This document shows positions 8,473 through 17,768 of a DNA stretch of 64,000 nt, piece by piece. Below the pieces are notes generated by a model. It was given only the letters and a program-made list of their open reading frames with translations, did not search any database and was not told the origin of the DNA. The translations under genes were made by a program, and so were the position numbers. The first letter of the stretch is position 1. Every line of letters starts with the position of its first letter. Source of the DNA: Rhodospirillaceae bacterium (GTDB taxonomy: Bacteria; Pseudomonadota; Alphaproteobacteria; Reyranellales; Reyranellaceae); NCBI GenBank assembly GCA_009772935.1, contig WOUR01000008.1, forward strand, positions 1 through 64,000, read 5' to 3'.

Positions 8473-9462
8473 TCAGCTCTTCGCCAGGCCGAGCTTCTCC
8501 AGCGCCGCCTTCTCCTCGACATAGAGCTGGCGGGCGAACTTGTCGTAGGCTGCGGCCGGCATGTAGCGCGGCGACATGTCGTACTTCTCCAGGGTCGCGA
8601 TGACGTCCTTGTCCTCGAGCGCGATCTTGAAGGCCTCGTCGAGCTTCTTGACCGTGGCCGGGTCCATGCCCTTCGGGCCGCCCATGCCGAACGGCGAGTC
8701 GAACACCATGTCGAAGCCGAGATCCTTCAGGGTCGGCACGTCGGGCCAGTTCTTGGTGCGCTTCTCGGTCCACACGCAGAGCAGGCGCAGCTGGCCGGCG
8801 TCGACAAGCGGCTTCCAGCCTGTGGAGTCGGCCTGCAGGGTCGTGTGCTTGCCGAGCACGGCGGCGTTGGTTTCCGCACCGCCCTTGAACGGCACCATGG
8901 TCCACTTGATGCCGGCCTGGGCGGCGATGCGCTCCATGCCGATGTGCAGCGAGGTGCCGGCGCCGGGCGTGCCGTAGGTCACCTTGCCGGGATTGGCCTT
9001 GGCGTACTCGATCACGTCCTTGAAGGTCTTGTAGGGCTGGTCGGCCGCCGTGGTGACGCCGAACGTATAGCCGCTGAGATGTGCGACGTAGGTGAAATCC
9101 TTCAGCGGATCGAACGCCGTCTTCTGCATAACCGGCAGGCGGAACACGGAGATCGGCAGCTGCGACAGGGTGTAGCCATCGGGCCGAGCGGTAGCGGCCA
9201 TCGTGGCCGGACCCAGCGTGCCGGAGGCGCCGCCCTTGTTGTCGATCTGGAAGGGCTGGCCCAGCACCTTGCCGGCCTTCTCGCACATGGCGCGGAGCGT
9301 GATGTCGCTCGAGCCGCCGGCGGGCCACGGGACGATGAAGGTGATCGGCTTGCTGGGATAGGCCTGGGCGCGGGCGGCCGGCAGGTACAGCGGCATGCCG
9401 ACACCGGCGGCGATCACGGTTCCCAGACCACCCTTCACGAGACCACGACGACGGATCGTCAT
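8473..9462 (-). CDS. tctC: tripartite tricarboxylate transporter substrate-binding protein (TctC/BugT family), first of a tandem pair
   Basis: 329-residue periplasmic receptor and first gene of the operon, preceded by a strong GGGAGGAAAC site. The signal peptide starts MTIRRRGLVKGG, resembling a Tat leader, and ends near ARAQA. Family segments are PSKPITFIVPWPAGGSSD, NKGGASGTLGPATMA and a GTPGAGTSLHIGMERIA block that the downstream paralogue shares nearly word for word. Thirteen bases separate it from that paralogue. Two receptors for one permease pair would let the system take two ligands, but this is inference. Confidence 0.93.
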   Translation of the reverse strand: MTIRRRGLVKGGLGTVIAAGVGMPLYLPAARAQAYPSKPITFIVPWPAGGSSDITLRAMCEKAGKVLGQPFQIDNKGGASGTLGPATMAATARPDGYTLSQLPISVFRLPVMQKTAFDPLKDFTYVAHLSGYTFGVTTAADQPYKTFKDVIEYAKANPGKVTYGTPGAGTSLHIGMERIAAQAGIKWTMVPFKGGAETNAAVLGKHTTLQADSTGWKPLVDAGQLRLLCVWTEKRTKNWPDVPTLKDLGFDMVFDSPFGMGGPKGMDPATVKKLDEAFKIALEDKDVIATLEKYDMSPRYMPAAAYDKFARQLYVEEKAALEKLGLAKS

Positions 9463-9537
9463 TCTTGTTTCCTCCCTTTGATTGGCGAGGAAATTGGACG
9501 ATGGTTCAGTCGATGTAAAGCAATTGCAGAAGCTGCG

Positions 9538-10161
9538 TTAACGCAGGCTGCGCTTCATCCATTGCGCCGTTGCCTGCGCGTCCTGGCTATCGCTTTCCGC
9601 TAGCTTCTCCATCACGCGATGCCGGTCCTCGAGGTCGCGGTTCTGGCTGAGCTTGATCTTGGTCTGCAGGCGCGCGAGCGGCATGCGGAAGGCGACGATG
9701 CCTCTGGTCTGGGCCTCGGCATTTCCCGGCGGCAGTCGGTCGAGAGTCCACGACGACGGATCCGCGCCCTCGTAGGCCGTCGACAGTTTCGTCAGCACCT
9801 CGAGCGCGCCCTGAGTGTCCTCGATGACCTGCGGCCGGCCATAGGCATGGACGGTGACGTAGTTCCAGGTCGGCACCTTGGGGCCCGGCGTGTACCAGGT
9901 CGGCGAGACATAGGCGTGCGGTCCCCAGAACAGGGCCAGCGACTCCGCCGGCCGCTCGAACAGCTTCCAGTGCGGGTTGGCGCGCGCCAAATGGCCGATC
10001 AGCGAACCGTGTTCGCTGCCGTCGTCCTGCCAGAGCAGCGACAGGTGGGTGGCGAAGGGCGCGCCGGTCTCGTCACTGGTCATCAGCAAGGCCCAGCTAT
10101 GGGCTTTCATGACCTCGCGGCCGACCGATTCATCGCCTGCGAAATGCTTGGGAAGATACAT
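9538..10161 (-). CDS. FMN-binding negative transcriptional regulator, PaiB family
   Basis: 207-residue protein beginning MYLPKHFAGDE with the PaiB-type split-barrel FMN-binding fold (WALLMTSDETGAPFATHLSLLW near residues 23-44, WNYVTVHAYG near 122-131). Family members are annotated as FMN-binding regulators, after Bacillus PaiB. Whether this one regulates transcription or is a flavin enzyme cannot be told from sequence. It is divergent from the dienelactone hydrolase at 10229 with a 67-nt gap, and lies just upstream of the tct operon on the same strand. Confidence 0.88.
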   Translation of the reverse strand: MYLPKHFAGDESVGREVMKAHSWALLMTSDETGAPFATHLSLLWQDDGSEHGSLIGHLARANPHWKLFERPAESLALFWGPHAYVSPTWYTPGPKVPTWNYVTVHAYGRPQVIEDTQGALEVLTKLSTAYEGADPSSWTLDRLPPGNAEAQTRGIVAFRMPLARLQTKIKLSQNRDLEDRHRVMEKLAESDSQDAQATAQWMKRSLR

Positions 10162-10228
10162 GGTTCGGATTCCTTGAACGGCGCGGGCTTACCATGGTCC
10201 AATACCGGCCACACAGGGAGGATTATTC

Positions 10229-10897
10229 ATGGGCGAAGATATCCGTCTTAAGTCTGCCGCCGGCGAGATCGGTGCCTATCTGGCGACCCCGTCGGGCACG
10301 CCGAAGGGTGGCATCGTGGTCATCCAGGAGATCTTCGGCGTCAACCACCACATCCGCGCCGTGACCGACAAGCTCGCGGCCGACGGCTACCTCGCCCTGG
10401 CGCCACGCTTCTTCGATCACATCAAGACGGGGGTCGAGCTGGGCTACACGCCCGACACGATCGCCGAAGGCCGCAAGTACGTGACCGAGCTCGGCCTCGA
10501 CAAGCCGGTGCAGGACGTCGACGCCGCCATCGCCGAGCTGAAGAAGCGCGGTGCGAAGAAGGTCGCGGTCACCGGCTTCTGCTGGGGCGGCACCATCACC
10601 TGGCTGTCGGCGACGCGCCTCAAGCCCGACGCCGCCATCGCCTACTACGGCGGCGGCATCTACGGCACCCGGGACGAGAAGCCTACCGTGCCGACCATGA
10701 TGCATTTCGGCGACAAGGACATGCACATCCCGATGACGCACGTGAACGAACTGCGCCAGCTCCATCCGAGCGTCATCATCTACGACTACCCCGCCGACCA
10801 TGGCTTCCATTGCGACGAGCGCGGCAGCTACGACGCGGCAGCGTCCAGGCAGGCCTATGCGCGCACGCTCGAATTCATGGCCAAGCACGTCGGCTGA
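10229..10897 (+). CDS. dienelactone hydrolase family protein
   Basis: 222-residue alpha/beta hydrolase, the family's usual length, with a good ribosome site (GGGAGG). The nucleophile elbow GFCWGG puts a Cys in the catalytic position, as in carboxymethylenebutenolidase. FGDKDMHIP carries the acid Asp, and ADHGFHCD near residue 190 the catalytic His. It has no signal peptide, so it is cytoplasmic. It is followed almost immediately by a CoA-transferase and a CoA-ester lyase, suggesting a shared role in breaking down a dicarboxylate or lactone. The true substrate is unknown. Confidence 0.92.
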   Translation: MGEDIRLKSAAGEIGAYLATPSGTPKGGIVVIQEIFGVNHHIRAVTDKLAADGYLALAPRFFDHIKTGVELGYTPDTIAEGRKYVTELGLDKPVQDVDAAIAELKKRGAKKVAVTGFCWGGTITWLSATRLKPDAAIAYYGGGIYGTRDEKPTVPTMMHFGDKDMHIPMTHVNELRQLHPSVIIYDYPADHGFHCDERGSYDAAASRQAYARTLEFMAKHVG

Positions 10898-10901
10898 CAC
10901 C

Positions 10902-12152
10902 TTGGCGAGAAAACCAGCAAAGAAGGCCTTCACCCCCGACGCACGCGGCCCCCTGAACGGGGTCCGCGTCGTCGACCTGTCGCGACTTGTCGCCGGCAAT
11001 GTCCTGACTCTCCAGCTTGCCGATTTCGGCGCCGAGGTCATCAAGATCGAGCCGCCCGAGGGCGACACGCTGCGCTCGTGGCGGGTGAAGGGCGTCGAGA
11101 CGGCCTGGAAGGTCTACAGCCGCAACAAGAAGAGCGTCGCCCTCGACCTGCGGTCCGACGCCGGACGCACCATCGTGCGCGAGCTGGCGAAGACAGCCGC
11201 CATCCTGGTCGAGAGTTTCCGGCCGGGCGTCATGGAAGACATGGGCCTGTCGCCCGCCGAGTTGCACGCGATCAACCCCAAGCTGGTGATCGTGCGCATC
11301 TCCGGCTGGGGCCAGGATGGACGCTACCGCCACAAGCCCGGCTTCGGCACGCTGATCGAGGGCTATAGCGGCTTCGCCTCGATGAACGGTTTCGCCGACC
11401 GCGAGCCCGTCCTGCCGCCGATGTACCTCGCCGACTGCATGGCCGCCCTGAACGGCTACGGCGCCGTCATGGTGGCGCTGCGCGAGGTCGAGATGAACGG
11501 CGGCAACGGCCAGGTCCTCGACCTGCCGCTGTTCGATCCTCTGTTCTCGATGCTGGGTCCGCAGGCGGCCAACCACAGGCTGACCGGCGAGGTGAAAGTG
11601 CGCACCGGCAGCCGCTCGACCAATGCCGCGCCGCGCAACGTCTACCAGACGAAGGACGGAAGCTGGGTCTGCCTCTCGGCCTCGACACAGGGCATGGCGG
11701 AGCGCGTGCTGGTCAAGATCGGGCGGCCGGAGCTGGTGGAGGACCCGCGCTTCTCGACCAACATCGAGCGGGTGCGCAACGGGGTCGAGCTCGATCGGAT
11801 CATCGGCGAGTTCATCGCCGCCCGGGACCTCGACGAGAACCTGCGTTATTTCGACGAGGCCGGCGTCACCATCGGCCCGGTCTACGACATCTCGCAGATC
11901 GTGCAGGACGACTATGTGCTGGAGCGCGAATCGCTGATCGAGATCGAGGATGCCGACATGGGCGAGATCCCGACGCACCCCGTCGTGCCGCGCATGTCGG
12001 GCACACCCGGCGCGCTGAAGAGCGCGGCGCCCAGGGTCGGCGAACACAACGAAGCCCTGCTGAAGCCGATGCTGGGCGCGGAAGAGTACGACAAGCTCCG
12101 TGCCTCGGGCGCCATCTCCGACGGCAGGCCCACCGGAAAGAAGAAGAAGTGA
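10902..12152 (+). CDS. class III CoA-transferase (CaiB/BaiF family)
   Basis: Moves CoA between carboxylic acids. The 416-residue length assumes a TTG start at 10902, 4 nt after the hydrolase stop. An ATG at 10800 lies well inside the upstream gene in another frame and gives an implausible leader. Family features are LNGVRVVDLSRLVAGN, GAEVIKIEPPEGDTLRSW, the SRNKKSVALDL motif and the catalytic Asp region LADCMAALNGYGAVMVAL. Its TGA overlaps the GTG of the CoA-ester lyase by three bases. That pairing resembles citramalate CoA-transferase/citramalyl-CoA lyase pairs. The start is less certain than the family. Confidence 0.92.
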   Translation: MARKPAKKAFTPDARGPLNGVRVVDLSRLVAGNVLTLQLADFGAEVIKIEPPEGDTLRSWRVKGVETAWKVYSRNKKSVALDLRSDAGRTIVRELAKTAAILVESFRPGVMEDMGLSPAELHAINPKLVIVRISGWGQDGRYRHKPGFGTLIEGYSGFASMNGFADREPVLPPMYLADCMAALNGYGAVMVALREVEMNGGNGQVLDLPLFDPLFSMLGPQAANHRLTGEVKVRTGSRSTNAAPRNVYQTKDGSWVCLSASTQGMAERVLVKIGRPELVEDPRFSTNIERVRNGVELDRIIGEFIAARDLDENLRYFDEAGVTIGPVYDISQIVQDDYVLERESLIEIEDADMGEIPTHPVVPRMSGTPGALKSAAPRVGEHNEALLKPMLGAEEYDKLRASGAISDGRPTGKKKK

Positions 12153-13042
12153 ACCGCCCCGTCCCGCCCGTCTGGCGCTCGATCCTCTACGTCCCGGGCA
12201 ACGTCCCGAAATTCATCGACAAGGCGCACGAGCGCGGGGCCGACTGTGTGCTGGTCGACCTCGAGGACAGCGTGCAGCCGGCGCAGAAGCAAGAGGCGCG
12301 GGCGATGCTGCCGGAGACCATGAAGAAGGTGGTGCGCGGCGGCGCCTACGTCGCGGTCCGCATCAACCGGCCGCTGCGCCTGGCGATCCCCGACATCGAG
12401 GCGGCGGTGCGGCCCGGCCTCTCGGCCCTGTTCGTCACCAAGACCGAGGGCGTGCACCACCTCCGGCTGCTCGACGAGGTGGTGAGCGAGCTGGAGCGCG
12501 AGCGCGGCCTGCCGGCGGGCAGCGTCGGCTTCGCCGCCATGATCGAGCATCCGCGGGCGCTCACGGAGCTGAACGACATCGCCGAGCGCGGCCCCCGGGT
12601 CATCGCCATGATGCTGGGCGGCGAGGATTTCGCGCTGGAAACGGGCTCGGTGCCGGGCGACGAGACCCTCGAACTGCCCAAGCGCATGGTGGCGTTCGCG
12701 GCGCAGGCGCATGGCGTGTCGGCGTTCGGCATCCTGGGGACGGTCGCGGACTATTCGGACCCGGCGGCCTATCGGAAGAGCGCCGAAAGGGCGCGCCGCT
12801 TCGGCTTCTCGGGCGGCACCTGCATCCATCCCGGCCTGGTGGCCAGCTTGAACGAGGCTTTCACGCCGACCGCGGATGAAGTCGCCTACGCGCGGAAGCT
12901 GATCGCGGCCGACGAAAAAGCCGCGGCCGAGGGCCGCGGCTCGTTCTCGGTGGATGGCAAGATGATCGACATCCCGGTGATCGACCGCGCCCGCCGGCTG
13001 ATCCAGCGCTACGAAGCGATCGAACGGCGTCTCAAGCGTTAG
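12149..13042 (+). CDS. CoA-ester lyase of the HpcH/HpaI-CitE family
   Basis: 297-residue TIM-barrel lyase resembling citrate lyase beta subunit, malyl-CoA lyase and citramalyl-CoA lyase. Visible motifs are SILYVPGN at about 11-18, DLEDSV near residue 38 with acidic metal-binding residues, VRINRP, FVTKTEGVHHL, GGEDFALETG and FGFSGGTCIHP. The start is GTG overlapping the CoA-transferase stop, so translation is likely coupled. With the transferase it could activate and cleave a hydroxydicarboxylate. The exact substrate is not settled by sequence. Confidence 0.92.
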   Translation: MNRPVPPVWRSILYVPGNVPKFIDKAHERGADCVLVDLEDSVQPAQKQEARAMLPETMKKVVRGGAYVAVRINRPLRLAIPDIEAAVRPGLSALFVTKTEGVHHLRLLDEVVSELERERGLPAGSVGFAAMIEHPRALTELNDIAERGPRVIAMMLGGEDFALETGSVPGDETLELPKRMVAFAAQAHGVSAFGILGTVADYSDPAAYRKSAERARRFGFSGGTCIHPGLVASLNEAFTPTADEVAYARKLIAADEKAAAEGRGSFSVDGKMIDIPVIDRARRLIQRYEAIERRLKR

Positions 13043-13071
13043 AGTCTTTCCGTCTCAGCTTGACCCATTTC

Positions 13072-13183
13072 CCTCATGCTGAGGAGCGCCGCCAAGCGGC
13101 GCGTCTCGAAGGATGGGCAACAGACGCGGTGCTCGTGCCCATGCTTCGAGACGCGGTCCTGCGGAGCGCTCCTCAGCATGAGG
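13072..13183. repeat. large intergenic inverted repeat C
   Basis: Imperfect palindrome of about 112 nt. The outermost 18 bases, CCTCATGCTGAGGAGCGC, are matched exactly by their reverse complement at 13166-13183. A second inner segment of about 20 bases (CGCGTCTCGAAG...) pairs with one mismatch around a short loop. I recall similar motifs (CTGAGGAGC...GTCTCGAAGGATG) as dispersed repeats in Bradyrhizobium-like genomes. It has no coding potential. Confidence 0.75.
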
Positions 13184-13283
13184 TTGGTGTTTGGATGGGC
13201 GACTGATTCAATCCCGCCCGGAACACTCTAGCGCCGGAAGGCAAGGGGTCTTTCCGACGTAGATCGCATCGGCCCCGATTGCG

Positions 13284-13396
13284 TCCCCATTCAGATGAGG
13301 AAGTGCCCCGTCATACGGGCGATGGGGTCATGGGCGTCGCAGCTCTATGCCCCGTCCGTCGGCGAATACGCCGCCACCTCCCCATGTGAATGGGGA
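13284..13396. repeat. intergenic inverted repeat D
   Basis: TCCCCATTCAGATGAGGAAG at 13284-13303 pairs, with about three mismatches, with CACCTCCCCATGTGAATGGG at 13375-13394. The roughly 70 nt between them holds further short G/C-rich inverted segments. The rest of the 387-nt gap between the CoA-ester lyase and petC holds no gene that I can support. Confidence 0.6.
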
Positions 13397-13429
13397 GGAA
13401 GTGATTTTGAAGGGCTCGCGCCCCCAGCG

Positions 13430-14227
13430 TCAGTGCTTGTCGGCCCACACCGTACGCTTCACGGCATACATCAGGCCGGCCAGCGCCAGCAGGAACAGGA
13501 TGACGCGAACGCCGGTGCGCTTGCGGTCTTCCATGTGCGGCTCGGAGGCCCAGGCGAGGAACTCGGTGACGTCGGCGGCTTCCTGGTCGAGCGTGGCCTT
13601 GGTGCCGTCGGCGTAGGTCACCTTGTCGTCGCTGAGCGGCGGCGCCATGGCGATCTTGTGGCCCGGGAAGTACTTGTTGAAGTAGTCGTCCTTCTTGACG
13701 TCGAATTCCTTGATCTGCTCGGGCGTCAGCTTGTCGTACGGCACGTAGCCGGTGAGGATTCCATAGATGTAGTCCGGACCGGCCTCGCGCGCCTTGACGA
13801 TGACGCTGAGGTCGGGCGGGGCCTTGCCGTTGTTGGCGGCGGCCGCGGCGGCCTCATTGGGGAACGGCTTCTTGAAGCGATCGGACGGGCGGGCGGGCCG
13901 GTCGACCGGCGCGCCATCGTCGTTGAGATCGGGGACGGAGATGTCCTTGATCAGGCCCTTCACCTGGTTTTCGGTGAGGCCGAGATCGGTCAGGTTGCGG
14001 TAGGCCATCAGCGACAGCGAATGGCAGGCCGCGCAGACTTCCTGGTAGACCTGGAAGCCACGCTGGGCGGCGGCACGATCGAACGTGCCGAACGGTCCCT
14101 GGAAGTGCCACTTCCGGGCGGGCGGATGCTCGGTCCCGCCGGCCGCGATGGCGACGGTGCCGGTGGCGAAGGCTGCGAGCGCGATGGCGCCAGAGACCAG
14201 GAGAGTGCGGGCGAAAGGCTTGCGCAT
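13430..14227 (-). CDS. petC: cytochrome c1 of the bc1 complex
   Basis: 265-residue periplasmic, C-terminally anchored c-type cytochrome that passes electrons from the Rieske centre to soluble cytochrome c. It starts MRKPFARTLL with a Sec signal peptide. The heme motif CAACH lies at 65-69, and a late IAMAPPLSDD provides the candidate axial Met. A single C-terminal helix is followed by WADKH. The start at 14227 is 5 nt after the petB stop. A longer same-strand frame that starts inside petB is out of phase with petB and not real. Confidence 0.96.
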   Translation of the reverse strand: MRKPFARTLLVSGAIALAAFATGTVAIAAGGTEHPPARKWHFQGPFGTFDRAAAQRGFQVYQEVCAACHSLSLMAYRNLTDLGLTENQVKGLIKDISVPDLNDDGAPVDRPARPSDRFKKPFPNEAAAAAANNGKAPPDLSVIVKAREAGPDYIYGILTGYVPYDKLTPEQIKEFDVKKDDYFNKYFPGHKIAMAPPLSDDKVTYADGTKATLDQEAADVTEFLAWASEPHMEDRKRTGVRVILFLLALAGLMYAVKRTVWADKH

Positions 14228-14232
14228 GGCTC

Positions 14233-15468
14233 TTAGACCGCCTTCTTCTTGAGCACCGAGTCGGCGATGCTGGGAGGCAATGGCAACGGCCGTTCGATCT
14301 TGCCCAGGATCGGCAGCAGGACGAGGAAGTGCGCGAAGTAGTAGAGGGTCGCGAACTGTGACAGCGGCACCCAGAAGCCTTCCGGCGGCTTGGAACCACA
14401 GATGCCCAGGACGATCACGTCGACCACCAGGAACATCATGAACCACTTGTAGATCGGCCGGAACGTGCAGGACCGCACGCGCGAGGTGTCGAGCCACGGC
14501 AGGATGAACAGCACCGCGATGGCGCCGAACATCGCCAGCACGCCGCCCAGCTTGTCGGGGATGGCGCGCAGGATCGCGTAGAACGGCAGGAAGTACCATT
14601 CGGGCACGATGTGCGCCGGCGTGACGAGCGGATTGGCCGGAATGTAGTTGTCCGGATGGCCCATGTAGTCCGGCGCGAAGAAGACGAACACGGAGAAGAC
14701 GATCAGGAAGCAGACGACGCCGAAGCCGTCCTTCATCGTGTAGTACGGATGGAACGGGACGGTATCCTGCGGGCCCTTCGGGTCGATGCCGGTCGGGTTG
14801 TTCGAACCGTGGATGTGCAGCGCCACGACATGCAGCGCGACCACCGCGACGATGATGAACGGCAGCAGGTAGTGCAGCGCGAAGAAGCGGTTGAGCGTCG
14901 GGTTGTCGACGGCGAAGCCGCCCCACAGCCAGGTGACGATCGATTCGCCGACCACCGGAATGGCCGAGAACAGGTTGGTGATGACGGTGGCGCCCCAGAA
15001 GCTCATCTGGCCCCACGGCAGCACGTAGCCCATGAAGGCCGTCGCCATCATCAGCAGGAAGATCACCACGCCCAGGATCCACAGCAGCTCGCGCGGCGCC
15101 TTGTAGGAGCCGTAGTACATGCCGCGGAAGATGTGGATGTAGACCGCGATGAAGAAGAACGACGCGCCGTTCATGTGCAGGTCGCGGATCAGCCAGCCCT
15201 GCGGCACGTCACGATCGATGCGCTCGACGGCATCGAAGGCCATCAGCACGTGCGGCGTGTAGTTGGTCGCGAGCACGATGCCGGTGGCGATCATGAGGAC
15301 CAGCATCACCGTGGCGATCGCGCCGAAGTTCCAGAAGTAGTTGAAGTTCCGTGGCGTCGGGAACGTGTGATATTCCTTCTCGATATACGAGAAGATCGGC
15401 AGGCGGTGATCGACCCAGGCGATCACCTTGTTATTGAAGACCGGCGGCGTGCCGTGTGACGAGGCCAT
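14233..15468 (-). CDS. petB: cytochrome b of the bc1 complex
   Basis: 411-residue core membrane subunit of quinol:cytochrome c reductase. Heme-ligand histidines lie in the second helix ([19 protein letters not shown]) and the fourth (HYLLPF...LHVVALH). The Qo-site motif PEWY is present ([13 protein letters not shown]). About eight helices can be seen, as usual. It lies between petA and petC in the standard order petA-petB-petC, with a GGAG-type site upstream of the ATG. Confidence 0.97.
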   Translation of the reverse strand: MASSHGTPPVFNNKVIAWVDHRLPIFSYIEKEYHTFPTPRNFNYFWNFGAIATVMLVLMIATGIVLATNYTPHVLMAFDAVERIDRDVPQGWLIRDLHMNGASFFFIAVYIHIFRGMYYGSYKAPRELLWILGVVIFLLMMATAFMGYVLPWGQMSFWGATVITNLFSAIPVVGESIVTWLWGGFAVDNPTLNRFFALHYLLPFIIVAVVALHVVALHIHGSNNPTGIDPKGPQDTVPFHPYYTMKDGFGVVCFLIVFSVFVFFAPDYMGHPDNYIPANPLVTPAHIVPEWYFLPFYAILRAIPDKLGGVLAMFGAIAVLFILPWLDTSRVRSCTFRPIYKWFMMFLVVDVIVLGICGSKPPEGFWVPLSQFATLYYFAHFLVLLPILGKIERPLPLPPSIADSVLKKKAV

Positions 15469-15510
15469 TCTGGAACTCCAGCGAGATCTGAGGCGGACGA
15501 CCTGGGTCGA

Positions 15511-16077
15511 TCAGCCGATGCGAACGAGCGAGTCGGAAGTGAACAGGTAGTCCGGAATCACGAGGTTCTTCGGCGCCGGCCCTTTGCGGATGCGGCCCGA
15601 CGTGTCGTAGCTCGAGCCGTGGCAGGGGCAGAACCAGCCGCCATACTCACCCTTGGTGTCGCCCGGCTTGTTGCCGAGCGGCACGCAGCCCAGATGGGTG
15701 CAGACGCCGATCATGATCAGCCATTCCGGACGGACCTTCTTGGCGGTGTCGGTCACGCGCTTGTTGTCGGTCTCCGGGTCTGGGAGCTCCGCCATCGGCA
15801 CGGCCTCGGCTTCCTTGATCTCGGCCTCGGTGCGGTGACGGATGAACACCGGTTTGCCGCGCCATTTCACGGTGACCGCCTGGCCGACCGCGATCGGCGT
15901 CACGTTCACCTCGATCGTGGACAGCGCCAGCGTGTCCGCGGCGGGGTTGAGGTTATTGATAAAGGGCCACGCGACGGCCGCGACGCCGACGGCGCCAAGA
16001 GCGCCCGTCGCGACCATCAGGAAGTCGCGCCGAGTCGGGTCGCCGTGTCCGTGTGCCGATGTGCTTGAAGCAGCCAT
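15511..16077 (-). CDS. petA: ubiquinol-cytochrome c reductase iron-sulfur (Rieske) subunit
   Basis: 188 residues from the ATG at 16077, which has a GGAAGAGAG site. The frame stays open upstream, but that stretch overlaps the divergent trmL. A Tat-type anchor, [14 protein letters not shown], lies at residues 15-28. The two Rieske ligand boxes are CTHLGC (126-131) and CPCHGSSYD (150-158), giving Cys126, His128, Cys150 and His153 as 2Fe-2S ligands and a Cys131-Cys152 disulfide. It is the first gene of the bc1 operon. Confidence 0.97.
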   Translation of the reverse strand: MAASSTSAHGHGDPTRRDFLMVATGALGAVGVAAVAWPFINNLNPAADTLALSTIEVNVTPIAVGQAVTVKWRGKPVFIRHRTEAEIKEAEAVPMAELPDPETDNKRVTDTAKKVRPEWLIMIGVCTHLGCVPLGNKPGDTKGEYGGWFCPCHGSSYDTSGRIRKGPAPKNLVIPDYLFTSDSLVRIG

Positions 16078-16114
16078 GATTACTCTCTTCCGTCCCCCCG
16101 AGGAGATTGGCGGG

Positions 16115-16145
16115 TATATAGCCGGGAAAGCCCCTTTTGTTTCAA
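16115..16145 (-). promoter_or_regulatory. candidate promoter of petABC
   Basis: On the minus strand, TTGAAA (16140-16145) and CTATAT/TATATA (16115-16121) are spaced 18-19 nt, a reasonable housekeeping sigma-factor pair about 40 nt before the petA ATG. No transcript data support it. Confidence 0.4.
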
Positions 16146-16237
16146 GGCTCTGTTGGTCGCAGGCCCGATGAGCGGCATTATGTGACGGCGTGCCGCAGAC
16201 GGGACGTTCCGCGCCGCGGACTGGAATGGTGAAGTTC

Positions 16238-16696
16238 ATGCGTCTGGCGCTGTTTGAGCCTGATATCCCTCAGAATTTAGGGGCTTTCATCCGCCTCTCG
16301 GCCGGCCTGGGGGTCGCGCTGGACGTCATCGAACCCTGCGGCTTCCCGGTGGACGACAGGCGGATCCGCCGGGCGGCGATGGATTACTACGACCTGGCGA
16401 CCCTGGTCCGGCACGCCTCCTGGGCGGCTTTCTGCCGGGACCGGCCCCCCGGACGCCTGGTTTTGCTGACCACGGCAGGGGCCCAGCGGCTGCCCGAGGC
16501 CACCTTCCGGCCCGACGACATCCTGCTGATGGGGCGGGAGAGCGCCGGCGTGCCACCCGAAGTCCATGCGGCGGCCGACCTGCGGGTCCGGATCCCGCTG
16601 CAGGCGGGAGCGCGGTCGCTCAATGTCGCCCTGGCGGCGGCGGTGGTATTGAGCGAGGCCCTCCGCCAGACCTCGGGATTCGAAAAGCTCGCATGA
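16238..16696 (+). CDS. trmL: tRNA (cytidine(34)-2'-O)-methyltransferase
   Basis: SPOUT-class enzyme methylating the wobble base of tRNA-Leu isoacceptors. From the ATG at 16238 it has 152 residues, the normal TrmL length. An upstream frame start at 16190 adds 16 residues with no family match. Signature blocks are [20 protein letters not shown] at the start, MDYYDL in the middle, [10 protein letters not shown] in the knot, and [13 protein letters not shown] in the SAM-binding C-terminal knot. Its TGA overlaps the hemF ATG (ATGA). Confidence 0.94.
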   Translation: MRLALFEPDIPQNLGAFIRLSAGLGVALDVIEPCGFPVDDRRIRRAAMDYYDLATLVRHASWAAFCRDRPPGRLVLLTTAGAQRLPEATFRPDDILLMGRESAGVPPEVHAAADLRVRIPLQAGARSLNVALAAAVVLSEALRQTSGFEKLA

Positions 16697-17619
16697 CCGC
16701 CAAGCCCAACCGCACCGCCACCGGCCCCAATGGCCCCTCGCCCCTGCCTGACGAGGCAACCGTTGCCCGCCGGAAGGCAGAGGCCGCGACCTGGTTCGCC
16801 GGCCTGCGCGACCGGATCTGCGCCGAGTTCGAACGCCTGGAGGACGAGTTGCAGGGCACGCATCGCGACAAGGCGCCCGGCCGCTTCGAGCGCAAGGACT
16901 GGGAGCGCGAGAAGGGAGCCAACGGCGAGGATCGCGGCGGCGGGACGATGTCGCTGATGCGCGGCCGCGTATTCGAGAAGGTCGGGGTCAACATCTCGAC
17001 CGTATTCGGCGAGTTCAGCCCCGAGTTCCGCGCCCAGATTCCCGGCGCCGCGCAGGACCCGCGCTTCTTCGCCTCCGGCATCTCGCTCGTCGCGCACATG
17101 CAATCGCCCCGGGTCCCGGCGGTGCACATGAACACCCGCTACATCGTGACGACACGCAGCTGGTTCGGCGGTGGCGCCGACCTGACGCCGATGGTGCCTC
17201 ACGAACCCGACACGCGCGATTTCCACGCCGCCTTCCGCGCGACCTGCGACGCGCACGATCCGGCCTACCACCCGAACTTCAAGGACTGGTGCGACGAGTA
17301 CTTCTTCCTGCCCCATCGCGGCGAGCCGCGCGGCATCGGCGGCATCTTCTACGACTATCTCGACAGCGGCGACCATGCGCGGGACTTCGCCTTCACGCGC
17401 GCCGTCGGCGAGACCTTCCTCGACGTCTATCCGAAGCTGGTGCGGCGCCACATGAACGAGCCGTGGACCGACGCCGAGCGCGCGCACCAGCTCGCGCGCC
17501 GCGGCCGCTACGTCGAGTTCAACCTGTTGCACGACCGCGGCACGAAGTTCGGCCTGATGACTGGCGGCAACGTCGAGGCTATCCTGATGTCGCTGCCGCC
17601 CGAGGTGCGCTGGCCCTGA
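16693..17619 (+). CDS. hemF: oxygen-dependent coproporphyrinogen III oxidase
   Basis: Decarboxylates coproporphyrinogen III to protoporphyrinogen IX in heme synthesis, using O2. The 308-residue length matches the family. Conserved blocks are [56 protein letters not shown], and [20 protein letters not shown] near the C-terminus. It is translationally coupled to trmL through ATGA. Proximity to petABC is fitting, since heme is needed for cytochromes. An AT-rich terminator lies downstream. Confidence 0.97.
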   Translation: MTAKPNRTATGPNGPSPLPDEATVARRKAEAATWFAGLRDRICAEFERLEDELQGTHRDKAPGRFERKDWEREKGANGEDRGGGTMSLMRGRVFEKVGVNISTVFGEFSPEFRAQIPGAAQDPRFFASGISLVAHMQSPRVPAVHMNTRYIVTTRSWFGGGADLTPMVPHEPDTRDFHAAFRATCDAHDPAYHPNFKDWCDEYFFLPHRGEPRGIGGIFYDYLDSGDHARDFAFTRAVGETFLDVYPKLVRRHMNEPWTDAERAHQLARRGRYVEFNLLHDRGTKFGLMTGGNVEAILMSLPPEVRWP

Positions 17620-17740
17620 TAATATGCACGCATCGTACATGCTTAAAAAATAAACGAAACATTCGAAACGGATGTCGCACCCCCCGGATATGAGGCCGCG
17701 GCGACCGCTGCCGGATAGAGGTTTCTCGACAGTCCTTTTG

Positions 17741-17768
17741 AAAAACCCATATCGGCGACGGGTTTTTT
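17741..17768. terminator. bidirectional rho-independent-type terminator
   Basis: AAAAACCC (17741-17748) pairs with GGGTTTTT (17760-17767) around an 11-nt loop. The flanking A- and T-runs fit termination in both directions, between convergent hemF and the AAA ATPase gene. It overlaps the stop of the latter. Confidence 0.65.

Noticed and set aside
13430..15082. A 550-residue frame starting inside petB
   Set aside because: The first part is petB read in another frame. The real cytochrome c1 start is at 14227.
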